A stretch of 64,000 bases of DNA from Eurosta solidaginis (Eukaryota > Arthropoda > Insecta > Diptera > Tephritidae): positions 170,150,083 to 170,214,082 of the forward strand of contig NC_090323.1 of assembly GCF_040869045.1 (NCBI RefSeq). Reading direction: 5' to 3'. The notes under the pieces were generated by a model. That model had not been told where the DNA came from, did not search any database, and saw nothing but the letters and a program-made list of their open reading frames with translations. Below are positions 10,699 through 21,315 of the stretch, one piece after another. The position numbers and the translations under genes are program-made. Every line of letters starts with the position of its first letter. Within the stretch, counting starts at the first letter, position 1.

Positions 10699-12845
10699 TC
10701 ATTTACGTGGACGCAGAACTCTTGTTGGTGCATTGGCATTGTTACTGTAGGTATCGGATGCATTGTTGTTGTATCGCATAGGCAGTTGTGTTTCCATGCT
10801 TGTTGTATTGTGTTCAGGTATATGTGTTGTTTGTGGACGGCCACGTTTTCTATGAATGTATTTCGGGTTTACATTTGGACCTTCATATGGAATCAGTGCG
10901 TTGCATGATGCGTTCCAATTGGGTCATTTGGGTTATCATTTGTTGCAATAACGTAGCAGATCGATCCTTTCTCGGCTATGATACGATATGGTCCATCTCT
11001 ACGTGTGGCGAATTTCGACGTTACTTTTTAACTTGCTTTGCTGTGTATGTGGGTTTTAACGAGCACCATATCTCCAACATTAAATGATAGTTGTGATCGG
11101 CGCTTAGTATAAATATATTGTTTATTTCTATCTTGCAGCTTTTCTTGTGCTTCCACTGCTAGTTTTAGTGTGTTAGCCCATTTCGTTAAATGTGGCGTTA
11201 TTTGTGGCACGGAGTTTTCTGAATAAAGTACTCGTTTCAAGTCATAATATGCTTCGAGTGGGCTTCTTAGCTCTCTTCCAAACATAAGGTATGTTGCTGA
11301 GAAACCAGTGCTTTCACATTTAACCGTGTTCATGGCGAACCGTATTGATGGTAAACATCCGTCCCAAGTAGTATGCTCTTTTCCGACGTAGATTGACAGT
11401 TGAGTTTTCAGGTCCCTGTTTTTTCGTTCAACAGGATTAGCTTCTGGATGGTACAGGGGAGTAAATGTTTGCTGTATCCCTAGGCAATATGATAATTTTT
11501 GCATTACAGCTGAAATAAATTGACTTCCATTATCGGCATGTATGCGCCTTGGTACACCAAATCTCGTTATAATTTCATTTAACATAGTTGTAGCGCAAGC
11601 TTCTGCTGTGGCTTCTCTCAATGCAAATAGTTCCACCCAACGACTACACAAGTCTTCAGCGACGAGGATACAGCATTTACCTTTCGCAGTAGGAGGTAAA
11701 GGACCGAATAAATCCAAGGCAATGATTTCGAATCTCTGGTTACTCGAAACCGTTTGGAGCAATCCAGGTGGTTTCAAATTTGTAGGTTTATATTTCTTGC
11801 ATTCAATACACGACTTTACATACTTTGTGATTTGTGTACGCATACCTGGCCAAAAATTGTGTCGAGTTATCCGATTTGTTGTACGATCAATACCATAATG
11901 TCCTGCAGTTGGATCAGCATGAAACTTCATTAAAATTGTCTCCCGTAGATTTTTTGGTACCACAAGTTGACCGTTTTCAGGGTCTTCTTCTGAGCAGAAT
12001 CTATGAAGCACACCGTTTACCATTATATATCCTCGTTTTGTATGTCTACTTACGTTCTCGTCATCGTTTTCAAATGATTGAATAATCTCTTTCAAATCCT
12101 CATCTTTTAGCTGCTCCTTTCTAAACTCTTCAGCGCCTTTTCTAGGAAAATCGATTTCAAATGAATTAAAGTTAGTGCTGTTTTCGTGGGGACAGGATGG
12201 ACGTGACAGCATATTCGCCACAACGTTTTGTTTTCCTGCCGTATATTCTAGTTTTAAATTATACATCTGGAGTTGTAGAGCCCATCTCGCAAGCCGTTCT
12301 GTAGGAGTTTTTAAGGTCAATAGCCATTTGAGTGGCTGATGGTCTGTTAAAACTTTAATTTCTGCACCTTCTATATAGCCACGAAATTTCTGTAGAGCCC
12401 AAACTACCGCGAGTGCTTCTCTTTCTGTCGTAGAATAGTTCCTTTCTGCTGGAAGCAATAGGCGGCTCGCATATTCTATGGGGTGTTCTTCCTCATTCTC
12501 CCCCTCCAGCAGAACAGCTCCGAGCTCATAATCGCTGGCATCCGTTTTTAAGACGAAAGGTATTGTTTCATCCACTTGTTGTAGTATTGGCGGAGATGAA
12601 AGCAGTCTTTTTAAATTATCGAACGCACTTTGTTCCTCTGGCGACAATTTCCATTGCGTGTTTTTCTTCGTTAGCTTGGACAATGGTTTTGCTACATCTG
12701 CGAAATGTGGGATGAACCGTCTATACCACGAACAAGTTTGAAGAAACGATACGAGTTGTTTTAAATTTTTCGGGTTCGGGCGCCTGAGGATAGCATCTGT
12801 CTTTTCGCAATAAACTTTAAGACCTTCTGTAGTAAATATGACCAA
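10699..12845 (-). pseudogene. pol, RNase H and integrase part
   Basis: A 605-codon open frame (to 11028) and its tail beyond three in-frame stops. Visible: the RT connection region (LKQLVSFLQTCSWYRRFIP), RNase H with Asp102 (KTDASDYELGAVL), Glu near 141-143 and Asp168 (LTDHQPLKWLL), the integrase zinc site H309, H316, C346, C349, and the catalytic triad D378 (IALDLFGPL), D438 (HADNGSQF) and E473 (VERKNRDLK). After the stop at 11028 the same frame gives the GPY/F tail (RRDGPYRIIAEKG) and ends in RVLRPRK at 10699. The core residues are intact, so decay is fairly recent. It is frameshifted from the upstream RT near 12846-12890. Confidence 0.85.
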
Positions 12846-12887
12846 GGTACTTTATCTCTTCTCGACAGAAAACGCTTTTTTCTCTAT

Positions 12888-14396
12888 TCAGCTGAAATCC
12901 ATATTCATTAAGTTTTGAAAAAGTATGTCGAAGTCTTTTATATGAGCCTTAAAATCATTGAAGCATATGATAATATCCTCTATGTATGCCAAAATTAAGA
13001 TATGTGGCAATTCAGATTTAACTTGGTCGATCAAACGCTGAAACATCGCCGGTGCGTTTTTCAGACCGAACGGCATCCGGTTGAAAACAAAAATTCCAAA
13101 AGGTGTTGTAAATGTAGTTTTCGGCTTATCTGCAGGTGCCATTTTTGTTTGCCAATATCCGGCTTTTAAATCGATAGTAGACATGTAAGGTGTTGCCTTA
13201 GCGGCGTTTAATAAATCGTCCATTCTAGGCAAGGGGTAAGTATCTGTTGTGGTAATGGCATTCAAGCGTCTATAATCAACGCAAAACCTGACTCCTCCAT
13301 CTTTTTTGGGAATTAACACAACGGGAAAGGACCACGGCGATTTACTCTCTTCGATTATACCTTTCTTCAACATGTCGTCTAGTTCGATCTTAAGTTTTTG
13401 CTTCATTGCAGGTGACATACGATAAGGTTGTGAAGAAATGGGCGTTTGTACCGTAGTCTTTATATAATGTTCAAAATGCGATACTGGAACTGCCGTTTCT
13501 TCAAAAATTTTTGAATATTCTTTTATTAGATTTTTCAAGGTCGTTTTTTCATCTTCATCCAAAAGTACACCTTCATTATGACGCAGATTTATTTCAATTG
13601 AATTTATTCCAACCGAGCAGCTTACTCTCCCTTCAGCTTTGTTATTCGGTTTCAGTTTTTTCATTGGTGGAAATAAATTTTTTCCTTCCGGTAACTCAAA
13701 GTCTGTTGGAATACTGCCCTTTAAAATTTCAAGTATACCTCCTGGCGAATATTCATTTGACGACTGGGAGTTAATGTTCGGTACCCCCGCAATACTATTT
13801 GTGTTTTCGAACCAAGACATAAAACTATCAATTTTATTGGTTTCAACTTTCTGTGTTTGAATCTCTGCTTTAATTAACGATAAAGAATTATTCGGCTGTA
13901 CTTTTTGCATTTTAAATTCAAATATGCTACTAGGGTCATCTTTGAAATGCCACGTTCGCTGTGATAAATCCATTGCTATATTTGCCTGCTCAAGAAAATC
14001 TATGCCTAGAAGTGTTCGATTGTTTTCTGACCTTGACAAGCATATAAAGTGTATACGTTTATATCGTTTGCCAATTACGATATGGACGATCGTGGAGTAA
14101 TCCATTTCATGGCGAGTAATGCCATCAGCTAATTTAATTTCCGCAAAGACTTTCTGAAATTCAACGCCTTTACTTTTCAGCTTTTCATACAGTTGACGAC
14201 TTGCCACGCATGTTCTAGCAGCTGTGTCCAAGTAGGCTTCACCTTTCAAACCGTTAATATTTATGTCTATTGTTGGCACGTCACGCCCTATAACTGTGGT
14301 TTGTATGGCGTTGAAGTCCAGTTTTTCGGGACCACGTAACTGTCCTTCTGATTTCATTTTGGACAATTCGACCTGTAGTATCCTGATGCACCACAA
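12888..14396 (-). pseudogene. pol, protease and reverse transcriptase part
   Basis: 502-codon open frame. Retropepsin is near residues 40-140 with the motif YLDTAART, in which the usual DTGA is DTAA. RT follows: SPWSFPVVLIPKKDGG, RFCVDYRRLNAITT, MSTIDLKAGYW, and FGLKNAPAMFQRLID. The active site reads LAYIEDIIIC, so the first Asp of the YxDD box is Glu, which would be expected to abolish polymerisation. Upstream, the Gag zinc knuckle NCYGCGASGYYRSNC (near 14360-14410) is in a different frame. The downstream frame is lost near 12888. Confidence 0.85.
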
Positions 14397-14399
14397 CCA

Positions 14400-15345
14400 T
14401 AACAGTTCATAGTCTCTTCTTTCATTTTTCCTGTCGTCTTTTTCTTATTTTCCATCTATTTGTAGCAGTTTTCAGAAGAGTGATTTTTCTTTCTACAATA
14501 CGAGCAGCGGAGCGGAGTTTTGCTGGTGCTTCGTTGGTTTTATAAACCTCTTTGTTCTCCACGAGAACCAACTCGACCTCACGAGCTTCTTCCAACAACT
14601 CGCTAAAATTTCGAACCGCTTCGCGAGGAACTTTTTCACGTATTTTTAACAGTAATTGGGAAAATATCATGTCTATCATAGTTTTTTCGCTTAGTTTTTC
14701 TGAAAGCTGTGCGAATAATTGGTGTTTTCTGCATATAAATAAGTCAGTGGGCTCGGAAAACTTTTGTTTTTCTTGGCTTATATCAGAAAAAATACGGGGG
14801 CGGGTGAGGGGGGGGGGGGGAATGCTTTGCGAAGCAATTCAATGGCATCATTAAAAGTTTGTGCACCCTTTTTTACACCCTGCCACCATGACGATCCGTA
14901 GCCTTCTAACAGAAGTGGTAAGCTGACAAGTGCTCGGTGGTCTGAAATATTCTCCGTATCTTTGTAAACTAAAATGGTTGCTATGAAATCTTCGATCTTG
15001 CTGGTGTTCCTTCCGCCATTAAAACGAACGCTACACTTACTGAAAGTAGCCCTAGTATCCTGGTTAACGTGAAAGTTCCCTAGCAATTGCTTAAATTGAT
15101 TGTCTGTTGGTTTGTTGCACGGTTAACATTTGTATTAACATTTGCGTTGTCGTTAGGTGTCAGTTACACTGGCAGTTGCAAGTGCGCTTGCTCGATTTGA
15201 GCTCTGTTTAGTGACGCTAACAGATTGTTTTTGTGTCTCTATGCTCTATGTTAGTGTTGCTGTTAACATTAGGGGTCGCATTCCTCCCTGTCTCCATTTC
15301 TCCTTCTATCAAATCTGGGTTTAGCCTCGGACTTTTTCTATTCAT
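14400..15345 (-). pseudogene. gag with Arc-like capsid
   Basis: Starts MNRKSPRLNPDLIEG at 15345 with a stop and frame changes soon after. The capsid part (14778-15086) reads FSKCSVRFNGGRN.., IEDFIATILVYKDTENIS.., SSWWQGVKKGAQTFNDAI. This pattern resembles the capsid of insect Arc proteins and of the Ty3/Gypsy elements they derive from (family knowledge). A run of 13 G at about 14808-14820 breaks the frame. The C-terminal lobe continues at 14422-14760 (FICRKHQLFAQLSEKL.., REKVPREAVRNFSELL), followed by a zinc-knuckle remnant (YCRKKNHSSENC). Confidence 0.75.
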
Positions 15346-15750
15346 AAATATATTGAACGTCTAATGCCAGATGGAATTCACCTTTTTGTATTCAATATAC
15401 GGCAGATAAGTCAGTTCTAGCCGAACGAATATAGAAGCGAAAATATCAAAAAAAAAATCTAGCAGCGGAACAGTTATGCCTAAAAGTATGCAACGAAGTT
15501 TATTTATCTTTTCTTCGGTGAAGAAACCAAAAAACGAACACAGTTTTAGAGCCTTTGAACCAATTCAATACCCAAATTATATATGTACGTCTCACAACAC
15601 TTATAACACAATACCAAAATCTCTTGTATGTTTATTGCCGATTTCCAACGTATGTTTTTTTTTTTTGTTATAACCATTAGCCGCAGGAGTTAAAAATGTC
15701 TACAAGCGTCTTAATGATTTTCTCGCAGTAATTTTCAAAATTTTTATTTT

Positions 15751-15752
<2 letters not shown>

Positions 15753-15775
<23 letters not shown>
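15753..15775. repeat. (TA)n microsatellite
   Basis: About ten TA repeats within the Gypsy leader, flanked by T-runs. Confidence 0.9.
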
Positions 15776-15783
<8 letters not shown>

Positions 15784-15835
15784 TTTATACGCGAGGTTTG
15801 GTTACAAAATATTTGTTTTTTTTTTAATTTTAGAT

Positions 15836-15843
15836 GGGCGCCA
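15836..15843 (-). promoter_or_regulatory. Primer binding site, tRNA-Lys type
   Basis: On the minus strand TGGCGCCCA follows the LTR end (..CCCACAAT). TGGCGCCC is the classical complement of the tRNA-Lys 3' end used by gypsy-type elements. Confidence 0.7.
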
Positions 15844-15845
15844 AT

Positions 15846-16342
15846 TGTGGGAAGAGGGTCTTCCTTCTGTGATTAGTACATCCGTGCTTAGAAAAACTAG
15901 CCACAAGAGTCAGTACTGTATACTTGTGTCTAAGTCAAACCAAACTCGGCAAGCAAAAAAAGTAAAACGCATTAAATGTTTTTAGGGCGATGTGTTCTCT
16001 TTAATAGTCGCTATACTAATAATCGAAATTACATTTGAGTAGGTCTATAAATATCATAAGTTAAATGTATAGAAATGAAAAGGATTACAGTTATGTACAA
16101 TCGTAAAATTGAGAGATTGAGAATATTTTCGTAACCCTAAAATTAGCATTATTAACAATATCTACATATTACTTACATATATCAGATAAATTTAGAGTGA
16201 TCTCTCTACCATCATTTATAGATAACTGAGTTTAACAACAATAAGAACATTTAACATTATAAAAACAGATAACGTTAATGGGTTAACATCGTCAAGATAA
16301 ATCGTAGTCGACTTTTAGGTTGAAAGTGTTAGCTCTGTAACA
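15846..16342 (-). repeat. 5' LTR of the Gypsy element
   Basis: Bounded on the minus strand by TGTTACAGAGCTAACAC (from 16342) and ..CTTCCCACA (15846), next to the primer site. No second copy was found in the window, so the outer boundary rests on the TG..CA termini only. Confidence 0.55.
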
Positions 16343-16379
16343 CATGTGCAATTGTATGTGTCGATCGTTGCTATAATTG

Positions 16380-16713
16380 TTCAATCGTTACAGTTGCATA
16401 TTTCTAGTCTTTTCTAATTCCAGAACTTACTAGTTAGTTATATATTTCTCAGCTACTACTACAGATGTCTAATTTTTATAGATTCTCTCATACGCTATGC
16501 GCTTGTATGTATGAGCGACATTTCCACAATCACAATTGCATACCTTTAGGAGCATTTCAGATAAGATATCTGCATGTGCTTGTGCGTTGCTTCTCCGCCG
16601 CGTGCTAGCGTATGTGTAGACATAATGATTGAATTATTGATGTGAATTCACGCCACTGCTTAGCATCGGCCTAGAGATGGCAGTACCCCTTAGTGCCACC
16701 AACATTCGTAACA
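16380..16713 (-). repeat. 3' LTR, RT-less family copy 2 (diverged, partial)
   Basis: The minus strand starts TGTTACGAATGTTGG at 16713 and follows the copy 1 LTR (TGAATTCACATCAATAATTC, AGATATCTTATCTGAAATGC) with many substitutions. It meets the Gypsy LTR at its low-coordinate side and its end there is not clear. Confidence 0.65.
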
Positions 16714-16781
16714 CTGCCTTCCACCTAAGTCTAATAGTCCCGATCAGACAAATCTCTCGATCTAAACCCAAATCTCTCGAT

Positions 16782-17813
16782 CTAAAAGCATTTCCAAATG
16801 AACCACCCTTCTACTTCGTGGTTTCCCAAGCTGCACCGATATTTGGATAGAACACCTTTCCGCCGGTGAGGGTTGTATAGCATTACCAAATCTCCCTCCA
16901 AGAAACCTTCCGAATTAAAGTTCTTGTCATACCTGTGTTTCATCTTATTTCTCATTACCCTGGGCCGTTCCCTCACACTCTGTTGCTTGGCCAATGAAGA
17001 ACTACTTCGCAGAGCTTGATATTGACGGATTGACTTTGCATCATCAGTATCGTCTTTACGTTTCACAACAGTAGTGAGCGCTGGCTTGAAACCACCCTTG
17101 CATTCTTTCTGGAAAATTCTTTCAGTCGTTTTAGTGCGTCCATTAGGGTTTGTCAATGCCAGTGTTTTTCTCGCAGGTACCTTTGATTTCGCTTTATTTG
17201 GCCCATTCGATCCATCAACCTTTGCTCGAGTCAGTACACATTCTTTACCATCCACATTCCCTCTGACGGTAAGACTGCTCGATTTTCTACCAATTGGCAA
17301 CACAGATATCACAGGGCATTCAATAGCTGGATCTAACTCTCGATCTCTACATCTTACTCGCTCTTTCTCATCTCCTCCAGCTTTGCGTTTATGGCCACCC
17401 ACATTGTTGGAACTATTAAGACCAAGATCGCAATGACGTGCAATGTGACCGAGCTTCTCGCATTTGATAACCCTTCCACTCCGCTTTTGCGATCCTTTCA
17501 GCGCCTCCAATATATCGTCTACCCACTCAGGCCTTTCTACTTCCACACGGCGAGTTTTGTACGCTGGCTTACTCAAAAGTGAGGCTGCTTCCTGAGTTAG
17601 TGCATGTGATACCGTTTCAGCAAATGTTAGTTTTGGATTCGCATATGTAGCCCGCTTCGTTTCCACATCTCGTATGCCATTTATGAAACTCTGGATTTTT
17701 AACCTTTCAGTGTATTCCACGGGTGCGTCCGCATTTGCAAGATGAGCCAATCTTTCAATATCTGAAGCAAACTCCTGCAATGTCTCATTTGCTTTTTGGT
17801 AGCGGTTTTGCAA
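16782..17813 (-). pseudogene. gag C-terminus fused to integrase tail
   Basis: 343-codon open frame. It begins in the capsid (QNRYQKANETLQEFASDIER), continues through a damaged zinc knuckle (CEKLGHIARHC, first Cys lost), the start of the protease region (SSLTVRGNVDGKECV), then skips the DTGA motif and enters the basic linker (KVDGSNGPNKAKSKVPARK). It ends in the GPY/F region (KMKHRYDK, EGDLVMLYNPHRRKG). The frame is open although the polypeptide is a deletion fusion. Compared with copy 1 there is a further loss of about 115 codons in the protease. Confidence 0.75.
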
Positions 17814-18577
17814 CTCAATTTTGAATATCTACAGCTGAATTCTACAGCAGCCATCAATGCTTCATAGTTGTTCCGCTCTCCTTCGAGAATCGTCTGTAGG
17901 ATTTCGGGTGCTGGCCCCTTCAATGCCACGAACAGTGCAGAAACTTTATCTTCCGCATTCCAGTTGGTCACTGCTGCGGTCTTCTCAAACTGTAGCTTGA
18001 AGACCTGGAAAGGAACAGAACCGTCAAAGGATGGTGTCTTTACCTTCGGCTTGCTTGCTGAAACAGCTGGGCGATTTAATTGTAACTGCTCCATACGACC
18101 TTTCAAATCATCGACTTCTGCCTGAAATTGAGCGGTTTTTGCATCCTGCGCTTCCAGTTTTGATAATACCCTTGCTTCCTGTTCTGACAGTTGCGAAGAT
18201 ATGCGAGATTCTTGTGATTTCAACTGCTCAGCCATATATGTCTTTTGTTCTTCTAACTGTGTTTCCATCTTAGATGTTATACGTATCTCCTGCGATTCCA
18301 GCTGGGATGCTATACTTGTCTTTTGTTCTTCTAGTTGAGATGTTATATCTGTCTTTTGCTCTTCCAGTTGAGATGCCAGTTGAGATGTTATATCCGTCTT
18401 TTGCGATTCCAGTTGAGCAGCCACTGTCGATGTTTGAGCAGATATTGCATCCAAAATCATGTTCAAGTCTGTGCTCGTAACTGTCTGCGTAACTGTCGCT
18501 TCCATTTTTGTTGTTTCCTCGCCATCAAGATGAAAGTCATACTCTTCCACGTCAATTCTAATTCCATTGCCTGTCAT
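17699..18577 (-). pseudogene. gag N-terminus with coiled coil, copy 2
   Basis: 292-codon open frame starting MTGNGIRIDVEEYDFH. Residues about 50-165 form a coiled coil of repeated SQLEEQKT / SQLESQE units. The capsid start VPFQVFKLQFEKT is at about residue 200. A small deletion after MAAVE near 17845 shifts the frame, so the last ~40 residues are out of frame; the true continuation is the overlapping frame at 17813. It shows the intact N-terminal gag layout that copy 1 has lost by frameshift. Confidence 0.75.
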
Positions 18578-18737
18578 AGTCGTTGCTGAAGTTCTAGTTT
18601 AATGCCTGTTGTATTCAATCTACGGCCCTCCAACTCCTTCTTCAGTTGCTGGATCCTCAATTCACTTTACTTTGGCATGTCCAAGTTGTATTCGAAGTCC
18701 TCGGAATTTATTCAACAATTCCTCTTCTGACACCAAC

Positions 18738-18880
18738 TGTAACGAATTTACTGCAATTCCCCTTATTTGCAATCTTCTGCCAACGTTCGAATCGCTAAAC
18801 TGTTGAATAAATAACTCCAATATTGAATAATTGTACACGTGTCGACTTAATAACACAATTAAACTTTTCAAATAAATAGG
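18738..18880 (-). repeat. 5' LTR end, copy 2
   Basis: Matches the last ~100 bases of the copy 1 LTR (TGTAACGAATTTACTGCAA, CTGTTGAATAAATAACTCCA) up to about 18835, then diverges. The rest of this LTR is not recognisable. Confidence 0.6.
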
Positions 18881-19469
18881 GGCAAGTCCTTAGTAATGGA
18901 CGGGACATTCGCAAGCATTACAACCCATGAACCAATAAACAGATCCCGCATTAAAAATGAGAGAGCACAAAATCATAGTTAGCTGTGAAATAAATTTTCT
19001 CGTCGGGACGTCACGCTTTTGACAACATGTTTTATTGCTGACCCAGTGTTCAGACTTTATTCCAATCGGAGTATTTTGCTCCGCTCTTACCTCCTACTAC
19101 ATTTTTTATCTCAAAGGTTTATTTGAGTCGAGTTGAAAACTAAATAGTATTTCTACCTAATATCTTTTGGTTGAAGATTTTATTATATACGTATGAAAGG
19201 CTGATTGTTTACAAGTGACGATTGGATGAAATGACGTGAATTCATTTTTCGTGTCTTAAGACATGTTTCTTCATATTCTACTCACAGTTTTTGTACTTTT
19301 TTCGTACGGCATGAGAATAGAAGGAGTAAAATGTAAGCAAAAAATGTGTCCGGGCGCGATCTGTAAATCCTGCCAAAATTCAACGTGCTGTATGTTCTTG
19401 AAGTTTGATATAAAAATTAAGTACGTTGAGTCAGTGAGGCCAGCTAACCCAGTTTTGCGATAACAGTCG
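18881..19469. other. No supported gene
   Basis: Unassigned sequence. It contains a 66-codon frame at 19263-19463 with an N-terminal hydrophobic stretch and six cysteines (CKQKMCPGAICKSC..CC), but its 3' part overlaps the end of a LINE remnant on the other strand. I do not call it a gene. Confidence 0.4.
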
Positions 19470-20300
19470 CCAATTGGGGGCACCAAGCGCGGTCAAATCT
19501 TCCTCCAACTATTTCTCCCAACTCAGTGAAGGTCTTCTCTTTCCTCTGTTTACAAACTGCCGGAGCGTGTTCGTTCATCCACATAACATGCCCCACCTAA
19601 CGAAGCCTTTGGATTTTCAATCGCTGCACTATCGTCATGTCTGCGTAGAGATCATATAGCTCATCATTATAACTCCTTCGATACTCGCCGTCGACATCAC
19701 GCATAGGACTATAAACCTTCAGGACAACTTTTCTCTCGTATACACCAAGAGCCATTTCATCTTCTCTCGACACCTTCCATTATTCCGAACCATACATCAG
19801 GACAGGTATGATGAGTGACTTGTAGAGCGAGAATTTTGTTCGTCGAGAGAGGGCTTTACTTTTCAATTGCCTAAAGAAGCACTTGTTGGCAAGAGTTATT
19901 CTCCCCTTGATTTCTAGGCCGACATTGTTTTTGCTTTTAATGCTGCTTCAAAAATGAACGAAATCCTTCACAATCTCGAATTTATATCGGTCAACAGTGA
20001 GCTACAAAGGCCGCAATGACAGCAAGTACTTCATCTTGTCCAAATTTACTGCAAGACCCACTTTTTTTGCTTCTTTATTTTATATCAACTCTTCGCCTCC
20101 CTGTTTGAACAGCCCGGCGGGTATCCTGCCATAACTTGGCACCTTGTGATTTTTTAGCCGTTAAATATAGGTGCCGGGGAGTGCTTTCATCATCGGCGAT
20201 CGCGGTATCGGGTTCGTCTTCCCCCGCACTCTGTACGTCAGTTACCAGGTCACCATTGTCGTTCCTACAGGGATCTGTCCCGGTCTTCAAACCCTAGGTC
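19470..20300 (-). pseudogene. LINE remnant, endonuclease-RT linker and RT C-terminus
   Basis: Minus strand, broken by frameshifts. From 20290: DPCRNDNGDLVTDVQS and EDEPDTAIADDE, the linker typical before the RT of many insect LINEs, then AGLFKQGGEELI. The sequence then jumps to the RT end (VNLDKMKYL, NNVGLEIKGRITLANKC, LYKSLIIPVLMYGSE, IVQRLKIQRLR, VGHVMWM). The RT catalytic core between these parts is deleted. The clade cannot be fixed without a search. Confidence 0.7.
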
Positions 20301-20369
20301 ATTAAAAGAGCATGAAATATGTATGGTAAACCGAAAATAATAATAATAATATTTTTTCGCGATAAATAT

Positions 20370-20393
20370 CGGGGGGGGGGGGGGGGGGGTGGG
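20370..20393 (+). repeat. Poly-G run
   Basis: About 19 consecutive G followed by TGGGG. Potential G-quadruplex; the length is likely to vary and may be uncertain in assembly. Confidence 0.85.
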
Positions 20394-20999
20394 GTTGAAT
20401 GTGGTGTGTTAATGGGATCATTAATTGGTCATCCTACACGTTTTAGGCCGACTCCATGTGCATCTGATAAGGTAGATAACTTTTTTGCTGAGATATATTT
20501 CATGGCAAAAACACAATCGAAAAGTTTGCCAAGCCACCGAATCAATTTGATGTTAGTTGTTCGCCCGCTTTCAACAGGAAGAAAAAATATACTCCGAAAA
20601 TTTAATTTTTACTACGGCGTAGTCGTTTACTCAGGTAACAGTTTTAAATACTCCGAACACTGGTAGCGTAACATGAGACAAATATAATAAATCGAAAAAT
20701 TTCAAAAGCGCTACGTCATCAAACTTTTTTTTCAAATTCGATTACAAATACAACAATTCCGGAATGCGGGATCTTAGCTCATTCGATTATGATTACAACC
20801 TGCCTAAAATAGAATATGAGCAGCGGACTGAGCGGATATTACAATATTTCAAGCACCAATTGTGGGTAACTCAAATATGTACGTACATATATATGACAAT
20901 ATATGAAGAGGTTCGGACGTGAAATAAAGACCCAATGCCCCTAATTTTTCGAAATCTAATATATCTTTTTAAAACGCTGGATATAAACTTAAGTACGGT
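20394..20999. other. No gene seen
   Basis: AT-rich intergenic DNA without recognisable domains or repeats. Confidence 0.5.
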
Positions 21000-21315
21000 T
21001 ACGGCGAGCTTCTCTTCCAATTTGCGTGGTGCTTCTTTTAGTTTTTCCTACAAATTGGCGGGACGGGACCTACTTGTTTTATGCCGACTCCGAACGGCAT
21101 CTGCAGGGCAGATGAGTTTTCACTGTGAGCTTTTCGTGACAGAAATACACTGGGAGTGCTTGCCAAACACTGCCGAGGGGCGACCCCGCTTAGAAAAATT
21201 ATCTTCTAATTGAAAAATTTTGTTTCTAAAATGTTGATGTTGCTTTTCCCGGGGCGTGAACCGAGGACCTTCGGTGTGGTAGGCGGAGCACGCTACCATC
21301 ACACCACGCGGCCGC
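21000..21315 (-). repeat. tRNA-headed SINE, copy C
   Basis: Minus-strand head GCCGCGTGGTGTGATGGTAG with a B-box-like segment (GGTTCACGCCCC), then the common body (CCGCTTAGAAAAA, GAACGGCATCTGCAGGGC, CAAATTGGAAGAGAAGC at the far end). It is nearly full length. Confidence 0.8.

Larger units (their letters stand above)
10699..16342 (-). mobile_element. Degraded Ty3/Gypsy element with Arc-like gag
   Basis: Minus-strand order: 5' LTR (15846-16342), tRNA-Lys-type primer site (15836-15843), leader, gag (14400-15345), protease-RT (12888-14396) and RNase H-integrase (10699-12845). No 3' LTR or env was found after the pol end at 10699, so the 3' end is truncated. Frameshifts between each block and three stops in the pol tail make it inactive. 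Confidence 0.85.
16380..18880 (-). mobile_element. RT-less LTR retrotransposon, copy 2
   Basis: Same family as 2379-6142 but on the minus strand and clearly diverged. The interior (16714-18737) holds gag followed by the basic linker and the GPY/F tail. It lacks RT, RNase H and the integrase core as copy 1 does, and in addition lacks the protease active-site region. The tRNA-Leu-type primer site (complement CTTCTGACACCA, 18724-18735) is kept. Confidence 0.8.

Noticed and set aside
10416..11087. Plus-strand frames of 90-118 codons
   Set aside because: They lie opposite the Gypsy integrase tail on the minus strand, which shows a clear GPY/F pattern.
20319..20666. 115-codon frame across the poly-G run
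   Set aside because: No domain; the frame depends on an uncertain homopolymer length.
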